A stretch of DNA of 7,787 bases from Pseudomonadota bacterium. GTDB taxonomy: Bacteria > Pseudomonadota > Alphaproteobacteria > Rhizobiales > Beijerinckiaceae. How positions within the stretch are numbered: the stretch's first letter is position 1; the number at the start of each line of letters is the position of its first letter. The DNA lies in contig JAEWKP010000387.1 in NCBI GenBank assembly GCA_023393655.1, positions 1 through 7,787 of the forward strand, written 5' to 3'. Below are positions 1 to 6,051 of the stretch, in pieces. A program made the position numbers and the translations under genes. Below the pieces are notes generated by a model. That model made no database searches, was not told where the DNA came from, and worked only from the letters and a program-made list of their open reading frames with translations.

Positions 1-1867
1 TCCGGTTGAGCTCTTCCATCAGGCGCTGCGCCTCGGCCATGTCGCCACGCTTCGACAATTCCTCGATGCGGTCGAGCATGTTCTGCAGGTCGCGCGGCGT
101 CACCGTGCGGAAATTCTCGGGCAGGCGGGCCTGGTCGCGGTCGCCGTTCTGCTGTTGCTGGCGCATCATCTGCTCGGCGAGCTGGCGCATGAAATTGTCC
201 ATGGCCCGGCGCATCTCGTCGGTGAGCTTCTTGATCTCTTCCTCGGAGGCACCGCGCTCCAGTGCCTGCTGCAGGTTCTCCTGCGCCTGCCGGAGTGCCC
301 GCTCGGCATCGGACATGTCGCCGTCCTCGAGCTGGAGCGCCATCGCCCACATCAGCTCGGAGACCTCGCGCAATTCATCGTCGCTGCCGGAGCGGCGCAG
401 GCGCTCGGTCAGCATCCGCCTGCCCAGATAGACACCCGGCTCCTTCATGAACAGGCCGGGCTCGATCATCAGCGCGTCCATGGCGAGCTGCACCTTGGAG
501 CGGTCCTCGACATCCATGACGAGCTTGCGGCGCTGCTCGACCAGCGCCTTGGCCAGCGGCTTGGTGAAGGTGCGCTGCGGCAGCACGACCTCGAGCGGCT
601 CGCTGCGGCCTTCCTGCCCAGCCTCGTCCCTGGCGATCAGCACCATCCTGACCTTGGCGCCGGCCCAGGGATGGGCCGAGAAATCGACCGTGCTCTTGTT
701 CTCCTCCTCACCCGAGACGGAGGACGGCACGGCGAGATTCTGCTTCGGCGGCTCGACCAGCGAGCGCCCGCCCTTGGCCACGTCGGGACGTGAGACATTC
801 ACCTCAATCGAGGCGATGCCGTAATCGTCCCTGGCCTTGTAGGTGATGCCCAAGCCACCCGATTGCGCGCCGGTCACCGGCTTCGGCGGGTCGGTGAAGG
901 CGATGGTCGGCGGCTGGTCGGGAACCGATGTGATGGCGAGCGTGGTGCCGGGGGCGCCGCTGCCGGTGAGCTTCAGCGTGCCGTTGCCGGCGAGCGTGAA
1001 GCGCTTCTCCAGCACGGCCTGCTGCGGCCCGGACGGTTGAGCGGGCTTCGCCTGAGCATCCTTGGCTTCGCCCTCCTTGGCCTCCGGCTTGATCAGGTCG
1101 AGCCGGCCGGTCGTGGCGACGTCCATGTTGGTCTTGCCGGCGATGCGCACGACGATGACCGATTTCTCGGGCACGCTGAGATTGGGGCTCGCCAGCTTGG
1201 CGAAATCGATCAGGATCGGCGGCAGCCGCGTATAGGCGGGGGGATCGATCCAGGCATCGATCCGGGTCGAGGCGGCGATAGCTGACGGCCCCTTCCAGTC
1301 GAAGGCGGCGGAAAGGCGCTGCGTGATCTCGGGGCCGGCAACGAAGAAGCCGGTGATCGCGGCGAGCAGCGGGATCGCGCGCAGCGCCCGCCGGTCGTGC
1401 CCGGCCATGCGCGGCTGCGGCGGCTGGACGCGCAAAGCCGCGACCTGCCGGCTCTGGCGTTCGACATGCAGCTTCCACAGGGCCTGCGAGACCGGATCGG
1501 CCGAGCCGATCGCGAGACTGTCTTCCAGCGAAGAAGCCGGGCGATGGCCATCGGCGAACGAGCGATCGAGCCGCGCCAGTGCATCGCGATGCGTCGGCAG
1601 CACGAGCCGGGCGACATGCCAGAGGCTGATAGCCAAGGCACCTGCGAAAGCGAGCACGCCGACGACCCGCCCATACCAGGGCAGATGCGTCCACAGGCCG
1701 AACCAGGAGACGGCGAGAAAGGCGAGGACGATACCGAGCGGCAGCCACAGCCGCGGCCACAGCAGCTCCCAGCCGAGCGAGACGCGCGAGGCCAGCGCGA
1801 GACGGGAGAGCCGCTGCCGGATGCCGTCGATCGTGTCGGGCGCCTTGCGGCGCTCTGCCTCGCTCAT
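1..1867 (-). CDS. TIGR02302/DUF4175 family membrane protein, 3' end cut off by the window edge
   Basis: The function of this family is unknown. I recognise it by overall architecture, by the phrase DAWIDPPAYT at about residues 204-213, and by its position next to lysA. The visible 622 codons are open with no stop; family members run to roughly 800-900 residues, so the C-terminus is missing. Hydrophobic segments lie near residues 38-58, 66-86 and 163-178, suggesting an inner-membrane anchor followed by a large, probably periplasmic, domain. From about residue 480 onward the protein is helical and charged, rich in Glu, Arg and Gln, with a run of four Gln near residue 571, which suggests a coiled coil. 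The ATG at 1867 is chosen because GGAG (1878-1875) sits 7 nt ahead of it; the nearby ATG at 1872 is out of frame and stops after two codons. It is the last visible gene of the argH-lptM-lysA strand, 272 bp behind lysA, so it may have its own promoter. Family assignment is fairly sure; the role is not. Confidence 0.85.
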   Translation of the reverse strand, partial: MSEAERRKAPDTIDGIRQRLSRLALASRVSLGWELLWPRLWLPLGIVLAFLAVSWFGLWTHLPWYGRVVGVLAFAGALAISLWHVARLVLPTHRDALARLDRSFADGHRPASSLEDSLAIGSADPVSQALWKLHVERQSRQVAALRVQPPQPRMAGHDRRALRAIPLLAAITGFFVAGPEITQRLSAAFDWKGPSAIAASTRIDAWIDPPAYTRLPPILIDFAKLASPNLSVPEKSVIVVRIAGKTNMDVATTGRLDLIKPEAKEGEAKDAQAKPAQPSGPQQAVLEKRFTLAGNGTLKLTGSGAPGTTLAITSVPDQPPTIAFTDPPKPVTGAQSGGLGITYKARDDYGIASIEVNVSRPDVAKGGRSLVEPPKQNLAVPSSVSGEEENKSTVDFSAHPWAGAKVRMVLIARDEAGQEGRSEPLEVVLPQRTFTKPLAKALVEQRRKLVMDVEDRSKVQLAMDALMIEPGLFMKEPGVYLGRRMLTERLRRSGSDDELREVSELMWAMALQLEDGDMSDAERALRQAQENLQQALERGASEEEIKKLTDEMRRAMDNFMRQLAEQMMRQQQQNGDRDQARLPENFRTVTPRDLQNMLDRIEELSKRGDMAEAQRLMEELNR

Positions 1868-1874
1868 GCCATCG

Positions 1875-1878
1875 CTCC
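1875..1878 (-). promoter_or_regulatory. Ribosome binding site deciding the TIGR02302-protein start
   Basis: The minus strand reads GGAG here, followed by a 7-nt spacer to the ATG at 1867. The competing ATG at 1872 would leave only 2 nt and encodes just Met-Ala before a stop, so the 1867 start is favoured. Confidence 0.6.
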
Positions 1879-1905
1879 GGGCAGCCCCCATTCCTGTCTG
1901 AACTC

Positions 1906-1922
1906 GCCTGACCCGATCAGGC
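1906..1922. repeat. Short inverted repeat GCCTGA-N5-TCAGGC
   Basis: Perfect 6-bp arms (1906-1911 and 1917-1922) flank a 5-nt centre, 39-55 nt upstream of the TIGR02302-protein start. The same arms recur with a 1-nt centre at 2133-2145, at the other end of this intergenic region. It could be a small leader hairpin or a protein-binding site. Chance is also possible at this GC content. Confidence 0.4.
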
Positions 1923-2040
1923 TAGCATGGGAATGTGGCATTGCCAGTGCGAAGAGGCGCCAACGCACAGCGCTCCGCCTTTCGTGAACGGACACACAGG
2001 CCGTCATGCCAGAGAGCGAGTTCGCGGAAATCTCGCCTCC

Positions 2041-2129
2041 GTCATGGTCGGGCCTGTCCCGACCATCCACGTCTTCTCTGATCGAAGGCCGTGTTCAAGA
2101 CGTGGATGCTCGCCACAAGGGCGAGCATG
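2041..2129. repeat. Three-armed palindromic intergenic repeat (REP/MITE-like), copy 1
   Basis: This element fills much of the lysA to TIGR02302 intergenic region. Arm A is a perfect 9-bp stem, ATGGTCGGG (2044-2052) with its complement at 2058-2066. The central arm is a perfect 10-bp stem, TCCACGTCTT (2066-2075) with its complement at 2097-2106, closing a 21-nt loop. Arm B is a perfect 9-bp stem, ATGCTCGCC (2106-2114) with its complement at 2120-2128. Folded, this gives two short hairpins flanking a central stem. The left end carries GTCAT, but the right end reads ATGCC where perfect outer symmetry would give ATGAC. It has no coding capacity. I recall similar repeats in Bosea and Bradyrhizobium relatives but cannot search here. 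It lies 11 bp past the lysA stop, so it would be transcribed with lysA and could act as a transcript 3'-end or stabilising structure. Confidence 0.75.
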
Positions 2130-2132
2130 CCG

Positions 2133-2145
2133 GCCTGACTCAGGC
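2133..2145. repeat. 13-bp palindrome overlapping the lysA stop
   Basis: GCCTGA-C-TCAGGC is perfectly symmetric around 2139 and contains the lysA TGA (2142-2140). Its half-sites match those of the inverted repeat at 1906-1922. With a 1-nt centre it cannot form an RNA hairpin using all its pairs, so if it matters it would more likely do so as DNA. Confidence 0.4.
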
Positions 2146-3429
2146 GAACCAGCCCGGCAGCTTGTCCGTGCCGATGAGCTCTTCATAGCTCTGGCGCGGC
2201 CGCGTCACGGCATACTGGTCGCCCTTGACCATGACCTCGGCCACCAGCAGGCGCTGGTTATAGGTCGAGGACATCGAGGCGCCATAGGCGCCGGCCGTCA
2301 TGAAGGCGACGAGGTCGTTCTGCCGGAGCTGCGGCAGCGTGCGGCCGGTGGTGAAGGTGTCGCCCGATTCGCAGATCGGCCCGACCACGTCATAGGCGAG
2401 TTCCGGCCCTCCGATCTCGGGCTCCGTCACCGGCCAGATCTCGTGATAGGCCTCGTACATCGCGGGCCGGACGAGATCGTTCATCGCCGCGTCGACGACG
2501 AGGAACTGCTTGGTCGGGCGCGGATTGAGATGCAGCACCCGCGTCAGCAGCACACCGGCATTGCCGACGATCAGGCGGCCGGGCTCGAAGCCGAGCTCGA
2601 CATCGAGCCCCTTGGTCACCTTGGCGACCATCGCGGCATAGGCCTCGATCAGCCCCGGCCCGTAATCGAAGGTCCTGGGGATGTCGTAGGGGATGCCGAG
2701 CCCGCCGCCAAGATCGAGCCGGTCGACCCGGTGGCCCTCGCCCTTCAGGTCGCCGACCAGCGCAACCATCTTGGTGTAGGCTGCCTCGAAGGCGTCGATT
2801 TCGCGGATCTGGCTGCCGATATGGACGGCGAGGCCCATGATCCGGACGCCCTGCATATTGGCGGCGCGCGCATAAAGCCGGCCGACCTCCTCGAAGGAGA
2901 CGCCGAACTTGTTCTCGGAGGAGCCGGTCGTGATCTTGGCATGGCCGCCAGCGCCGATATCCGGATTGACCCGGAACACCGCCTCCTGCCGCTTGCCGAG
3001 CGATGCCGCGACCTTGGAGAGCAGGTCGAGTTCGCTCTCGCTCTCGATATTGACCTGGTAGAGCCCGGCCTCGACCGCGAAGCGCAGCTCCTGCTCGCTC
3101 TTGCCGACGCCGGAGAAGACGATCTTCTCCGGCGGGATGCCGGCGGCCAGCGCCTTGCGCACCTCGCCTTCCGAGACCGTGTCGATGCCGGCGCCGAGCG
3201 CCCCCAGCGTCTTGAGCACGCCGAGATTGCCGTTCGCCTTCATGGCGTAGAAGACATGGGTCTTGCCGGCCGGCGCAGTCGTCTTCATCGCCGCCTCGAA
3301 CAGCTTGTAATGCCGCTCGATCGTCGCGCTCGAATAGACATAGACCGGCGTGCCGACCTCGGCCGCGATCCGCTGGAGATCGACGCCCTCGGCATGGAGC
3401 AAGCCGTCGCGATAGGCGAAATGATGCAT
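2140..3429 (-). CDS. lysA: Diaminopimelate decarboxylase
   Basis: LysA is a cytosolic PLP enzyme that decarboxylates meso-2,6-diaminopimelate to L-lysine, the last step of the DAP pathway. The 429-residue length is typical. The fold-type III PLP-binding barrel comes first: the Schiff-base lysine is K64 in FYAMKAN, HIGSQ lies at 203-207, the glycine-rich phosphate-binding GGGLGIPY at 241-248 and EPGR at 282-285. The C-terminal beta domain supplies CESGD (353-357), whose cysteine is the general acid in this family, and the substrate- and PLP-contacting tyrosine in GAYGA (about 382). All key residues are present, so it should be active. The ATG at 3429 gives the N-terminus usual for alphaproteobacterial LysA, although the Shine-Dalgarno is weak (only GAG about 9 nt upstream). 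The gap to the upstream lipoprotein gene is 102 bp, so cotranscription with argH and the lipoprotein gene is plausible but not certain. Confidence 0.97.
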   Translation of the reverse strand: MHHFAYRDGLLHAEGVDLQRIAAEVGTPVYVYSSATIERHYKLFEAAMKTTAPAGKTHVFYAMKANGNLGVLKTLGALGAGIDTVSEGEVRKALAAGIPPEKIVFSGVGKSEQELRFAVEAGLYQVNIESESELDLLSKVAASLGKRQEAVFRVNPDIGAGGHAKITTGSSENKFGVSFEEVGRLYARAANMQGVRIMGLAVHIGSQIREIDAFEAAYTKMVALVGDLKGEGHRVDRLDLGGGLGIPYDIPRTFDYGPGLIEAYAAMVAKVTKGLDVELGFEPGRLIVGNAGVLLTRVLHLNPRPTKQFLVVDAAMNDLVRPAMYEAYHEIWPVTEPEIGGPELAYDVVGPICESGDTFTTGRTLPQLRQNDLVAFMTAGAYGASMSSTYNQRLLVAEVMVKGDQYAVTRPRQSYEELIGTDKLPGWFA

Positions 3430-3459
3430 GGGATGAGCTCGCAGTCAGGCTAGGCAGGC

Positions 3460-3494
3460 GTCATTCTCGGGCGGAGCGAAGGACGCACCTGAGT
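3460..3494. repeat. Degenerate half-copy of the hairpin repeat
   Basis: The stretch begins GTCATTCTCGGGCGGAGCGAAG, cut short here at GTCATTCTCGGG plus GGAGCGAAG, and resembles the left arm of the repeat at 3875-3909 (GTCATCCCGG, then GCAGCGAAG). CTCGGG (3466-3471 region) can pair imperfectly with CCTGAG (3488-3493). No central arm or right arm follows. I read it as the decayed remnant of a related element between lysA and the lipoprotein gene. Confidence 0.45.
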
Positions 3495-3517
3495 CCGACG
3501 CAGGATAGGAACGTCGC

Positions 3518-3533
3518 GACGGCGCCCGCCGTC
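3518..3533 (-). other. GC-rich stem-loop at the end of the lipoprotein gene
   Basis: GACGGC (3518-3523) and GCCGTC (3528-3533) form a perfect 6-bp stem with a 4-nt loop, overlapping the TGA of the lipoprotein gene. On the transcribed strand no U-run follows, so it is not a canonical intrinsic terminator. It may be a weak 3' hairpin or chance. A perfect 10-bp palindrome, CGTCGCGACG (3512-3521), overlaps it. Confidence 0.35.
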
Positions 3534-3795
3534 ACATCAGCGGATCGAGGACGAAAGGCTTGTTCGGGATGACGATCGCCTTGTTGGTCTTGGCCGGCTT
3601 CGCCAGGACCGAGGCCGAGCCCAGGGAGGACGGATCGTTCTCCTTCGCCCCGATCTGGTCGTCAGGCAGGTCGATGGCGGCCGCGGCGTTGGGCGGCGCC
3701 TCCAGCGGGCCCCTGCGCCCGCAGGCACCGAGAGCAACGGCCAGGAGACCGACGACCAGCAAGGTGCGGCCGAGTTTCAGGCGGGAATCAAGCAC
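3532..3795 (-). CDS. lptM: Small LptM-like (YifL-type) outer-membrane lipoprotein
   Basis: From GTG at 3795 this encodes 87 residues: a short n-region with Arg and Lys, a hydrophobic core (about residues 12-22) and a lipobox LGAC with the lipidated cysteine at 25. It then has the family hallmark CGRRGPLEAPP. In E. coli, LptM (YifL) assists maturation of the LPS translocon LptD; a similar role here is inferred only from the motif. The rest is Ala/Pro/Asp-rich and probably disordered, ending in the short conserved-looking tail KPFVLDPLM. The frame stays open to an ATG at 3879, but that ATG lies inside a repeat and would place 28 basic residues before the signal peptide. The GTG start is preceded by GAGGG with a 9-nt spacer and gives a normal lipoprotein signal. 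It sits between argH and lysA; gammaproteobacteria also keep such a gene beside lysA or dapF. The symbol is assigned by similarity and is less certain than the lipoprotein call. Confidence 0.85.
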   Translation of the reverse strand: MLDSRLKLGRTLLVVGLLAVALGACGRRGPLEAPPNAAAAIDLPDDQIGAKENDPSSLGSASVLAKPAKTNKAIVIPNKPFVLDPLM

Positions 3796-3804
3796 GAAAA
3801 CGAA

Positions 3805-3809
3805 CCCTC
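3805..3809 (-). promoter_or_regulatory. Ribosome binding site supporting a GTG start for the lipoprotein
   Basis: The minus strand reads GAGGG (3809-3805), 9 nt before GTG at 3795. It decides between the GTG start, which gives a textbook signal peptide, and the upstream ATG at 3879. Confidence 0.6.
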
Positions 3810-3874
3810 GGGCGAAACGTGGCGGGACCTTAGCGGAGGATGCGGCGGAGCGCGAGCGCTTGTGGCGGGGAGCC

Positions 3875-3962
3875 GTCATCCCGGACGCAGCGAAGCGGAG
3901 ATCCGGGATCCATCATAGAGCGCAACGCCCTTCGATGGATCCCGGGTCAGGCCCGGGATGAC
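3875..3962. repeat. Three-armed palindromic intergenic repeat, copy 2
   Basis: This element lies 19 bp past the argH stop, between argH and the lipoprotein gene. Arm A pairs ATCCCGGA (3878-3885) with TCCGGGAT (3902-3909). The central arm pairs ATCCATC (3908-3914) with GATGGAT (3934-3940); including GGG/CCC, the match extends to 10 bp. Arm B pairs ATCCCGGG (3939-3946) with CCCGGGAT (3952-3959). The outer ends match perfectly: GTCAT (3875-3879) with ATGAC (3958-3962). The 88-bp length, the outer GTCAT and the order hairpin, central stem, hairpin all mirror the element at 2041-2129, though the stem sequences differ. Being within the presumed argH-lptM-lysA transcript, it could stabilise or partly terminate the message. 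Confidence 0.8.
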
Positions 3963-3981
3963 ATGGAGGTTCCAGCGCGCT

Positions 3982-5367
3982 TCAACCCTTCGCGAGCTGC
4001 TTCAGCCAGCGACGAGCCTGCTTGCGGACATTGGCCGGGGCCGTGCCGCCATAGCTGACGCGGCTCTTCACCGACTGGTCGACGCCGAGCACGGCGAAGA
4101 CGGCCTCGGTGATCTGCGGCTCCACGCCTTGCATCTCGGCGAGCGAGAGCTTCTCCAGCCCGACCTTCTTCTCCGAGGCGATGCCGACCAGGCGGCCGGT
4201 AACGTGATGGGCGTCGCGGAACGGCATCTTCAGCACACGCACCAGCCAGTCGGCGAGATCGGTCGCGGTCGCATAGCCGAGGCCCGCGGCCTTCTTCATC
4301 ACCTTGAGGTCGGGCTGCATGTCGCGGACCATGCCGGCAGTCGCGGCAAGGCAGAGCGACAGCGTCTGCAGCGCGTCGAACGTGCCTTCCTTGTCCTCCT
4401 GCATGTCCTTGGAATAAGTCAGCGGCAGCCCCTTCATCATGGTCAGCAGGGCCTGCAATGAGCCGAAGACGCGCCCCGCCTTGCCGCGCACCAGCTCGGC
4501 CGCATCGGGATTGCGCTTCTGCGGCATGATCGAGGAGCCGGTCGAGAAGGCGTCGGAGAGCCGCACGAAGCCGAATTGCGGCGTCGACCACAGCACGATC
4601 TCCTCGGCGAAGCGCGAGAGATGCATCGCGCAGATCGAGGCGGCCGAAAGCGTCTCCAGCACGAAATCGCGATCCGAGACCGAATCGAGCGAATTCGCCG
4701 TCGGCCGGGCGAAGCCGAGCGCCTTCGCCGTCATGTGCCGGTCGATCGGGAAGGAGGTGCCGGCGAGCGCGGCCGCACCGAGCGGGCATTCGTTGAGGCG
4801 CGCGCGCGCATCGCGGATGCGGCTGCGGTCGCGGCCGAGCATCTCGACATAGGCGAGCAGGTGATGGCCGAAGGTGACCGGCTGCGCCGATTGCAGATGG
4901 GTGAACCCCGGCATCACGGCGCCAGCATAGGCGTCGGCCTTCTCGGCCAGCGCGAGCTGGAGATCGGCCATCTGGCCGTCGATCTCGTCGAGCGTGTCGC
5001 GCACCCAGAGCCGCATGTCGGTCGCGACCTGGTCGTTGCGCGAGCGGGCGGTATGCAGGCGGCCGGCGGCAAGGCCGACCTTGTCCTTGAGGTTCGACTC
5101 GACGTTCATATGGACGTCTTCGAGCGCCCGCGAGAACGTGAAGGCGCCGCTCTCGATCTCGCCCTCGACCTTTTTCAGGCCGGCGATGATCGTCGCGACA
5201 TCCTCCTTGGTCAGGATGCCGGTCTCGGCCAGCATGGCCGCATGCGCCAGCGAGCCGCGGATATCCTGGCGCCAGAGCTTCTTGTCGAAATCGATGGAGG
5301 CATTGATCTCCTCCATGATGGCGTCGGGACCTGTGGCGAAACGCCCACCCCACATGCGATTGCTCAC
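3982..5367 (-). CDS. argH: Argininosuccinate lyase
   Basis: ArgH cleaves argininosuccinate into L-arginine and fumarate, the final step of arginine synthesis, as a cytosolic homotetramer of the fumarase/aspartase superfamily. The 461-residue length is standard. All three conserved regions are visible: HTARSRND at 105-112, the FTHLQ block at 155-159 carrying the catalytic Thr-His pair, and the superfamily signature GSSIMPQKRNPD at 277-288, whose flexible loop supplies the catalytic serine. EDVH (83-86) and the N-terminal MWGGRF also fit. I take GTG at 5367 because AGGAAA (5380-5375) precedes it by 7 nt; an in-frame ATG four codons later (5355) would lose that spacing. It heads the minus-strand run argH, lipoprotein, lysA and diverges from tlpA across 30 bp. 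The protein looks intact, with nothing odd in it. Confidence 0.98.
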   Translation of the reverse strand: MSNRMWGGRFATGPDAIMEEINASIDFDKKLWRQDIRGSLAHAAMLAETGILTKEDVATIIAGLKKVEGEIESGAFTFSRALEDVHMNVESNLKDKVGLAAGRLHTARSRNDQVATDMRLWVRDTLDEIDGQMADLQLALAEKADAYAGAVMPGFTHLQSAQPVTFGHHLLAYVEMLGRDRSRIRDARARLNECPLGAAALAGTSFPIDRHMTAKALGFARPTANSLDSVSDRDFVLETLSAASICAMHLSRFAEEIVLWSTPQFGFVRLSDAFSTGSSIMPQKRNPDAAELVRGKAGRVFGSLQALLTMMKGLPLTYSKDMQEDKEGTFDALQTLSLCLAATAGMVRDMQPDLKVMKKAAGLGYATATDLADWLVRVLKMPFRDAHHVTGRLVGIASEKKVGLEKLSLAEMQGVEPQITEAVFAVLGVDQSVKSRVSYGGTAPANVRKQARRWLKQLAKG

Positions 5368-5397
5368 GACGGTCTTTCCTGCTTTTGAGGACGCATA
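5368..5397. promoter_or_regulatory. 30-bp divergent argH/tlpA spacer with both ribosome binding sites
   Basis: The only non-coding DNA between the two divergent starts is 30 bp. It holds AGGAAA on the minus strand (5380-5375, 7 nt before the argH GTG) and GAGG on the plus strand (5387-5390, 7 nt before the tlpA ATG). There is no room for two complete promoters. Each promoter must therefore lie partly inside the other gene's 5' coding region, or both transcripts have very short overlapping leaders. I see no convincing -35/-10 pair. Confidence 0.6.
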
Positions 5398-6024
5398 ATG
5401 ACGTCTGGAAAAAAGATCGGACTGGCCCTCGGGGTCGTGGCGGCGCTCGGCCTCGCTGGCGTAGCGGCCTTCTACTCTGTCCGGGGCGATGCCGGCAACG
5501 GATCATGCGCCGCCGCGCGCACGGCCGCGGAACGCATGAAGCCGCTGGTCAAGGGCGAGGTGGCGGCCGTCGAACTGCGCGCCCGCCCGCAGCCGGCGCC
5601 TGCACTCTCCTTCACCGGCCCGGACGGGCAGCCGATGACGCTTGCCGCCCTCAAGGGCAAGACGCTGCTGGTCAATCTCTGGGCGACCTGGTGCGCCCCT
5701 TGCCTCAAGGAGATGCCGGCGCTCGACGCGCTCCAGAAGGAGATGGGCGGGCCTGATTTCGCGGTCGTCGCGATCAATATCGACACGCGCAATCTCGACA
5801 AGCCCAAGGCCTGGCTCGCCGACAACAAGGTGACCGCCCTGCCCTTCTACGGCGATCCGCAGGCCGCGACCTTCCAGGCCCTGCGCGCCGCCCACAAGGT
5901 CGAAGGCATGCCGGTCAGCATCATCGTCGACAAGGCCGGCTGCGAGCTCGGCATCATCCAGGGCCCGGCCGACTGGGCGAGCACTGACGCGAAAGCGCTG
6001 ATGAAGGCGGCGATCGGCCGCTGA
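5398..6024 (+). CDS. tlpA: Membrane-anchored thiol:disulfide reductase TlpA
   Basis: TlpA is a thioredoxin-fold reductase anchored in the inner membrane and facing the periplasm. In Bradyrhizobium it reduces ScoI and the CuA centre of CoxB during aa3 cytochrome oxidase assembly. This 208-residue protein has a signal-anchor at about residues 6-25, the redox motif WCAPC at 98-102, and the cis-proline in GMPVS (P172). C37 in the N-terminal extension and C182 in the late part of the fold match the extra structural disulfide known for Bradyrhizobium TlpA. That separates it from generic ResA or CcmG proteins. The ATG at 5398 has GAGG 7 nt upstream. It diverges from argH and converges on the mechanosensitive channel gene. 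The name is well supported; the exact client proteins are inferred from the Bradyrhizobium work. Confidence 0.93.
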   Translation: MTSGKKIGLALGVVAALGLAGVAAFYSVRGDAGNGSCAAARTAAERMKPLVKGEVAAVELRARPQPAPALSFTGPDGQPMTLAALKGKTLLVNLWATWCAPCLKEMPALDALQKEMGGPDFAVVAINIDTRNLDKPKAWLADNKVTALPFYGDPQAATFQALRAAHKVEGMPVSIIVDKAGCELGIIQGPADWASTDAKALMKAAIGR

Positions 6025-6051
6025 ACCGGTCGCCGCCGCCTGTTCGGCTCC

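Noticed and set aside
804..1760. 318-codon minus-strand frame within the TIGR02302 gene
   Set aside because: It is out of frame with the TIGR02302 protein, which has coherent membrane helices and family phrases. The alternative is Arg/Ala-rich noise.
2041..2129. tRNA gene suggested by the cloverleaf-like fold
   Set aside because: There is no acceptor stem, no T-loop GTTCRA consensus in the right place and no 7-bp anticodon arm spacing. The arms are too long and the central loop is 21 nt.
1868..2139. CRISPR array or small ORF in the largest intergenic gap
   Set aside because: No regularly spaced direct repeats are present. The short frames here are unsupported by ribosome binding sites and overlap the hairpin repeat.
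1927..3453. 508-codon open frame on the plus strand covering lysA and the gap after it
   Set aside because: It is antisense to an intact lysA, rich in His, Asp, Arg and Gly as expected of a GC-rich shadow frame, has no recognisable motif, and runs through the three-arm repeat.
3875..3962. Simple intrinsic terminator for argH
   Set aside because: The hairpins are strong, but no T-run follows on the argH-sense strand, and the symmetric three-arm layout with matching GTCAT/ATGAC ends fits a repeat element better.
3947..5506. 519-codon open frame on the minus strand overlapping argH
   Set aside because: It reads argH in another frame, runs past it into antisense of tlpA, and gives an Arg/Pro-rich product with no domain. 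argH in its own frame has every catalytic motif.
6025..6051. Possible bidirectional terminator between convergent tlpA and the channel gene
   Set aside because: The 27 bp are GC-rich, but I could find no stable hairpin followed by a T-run on either strand.
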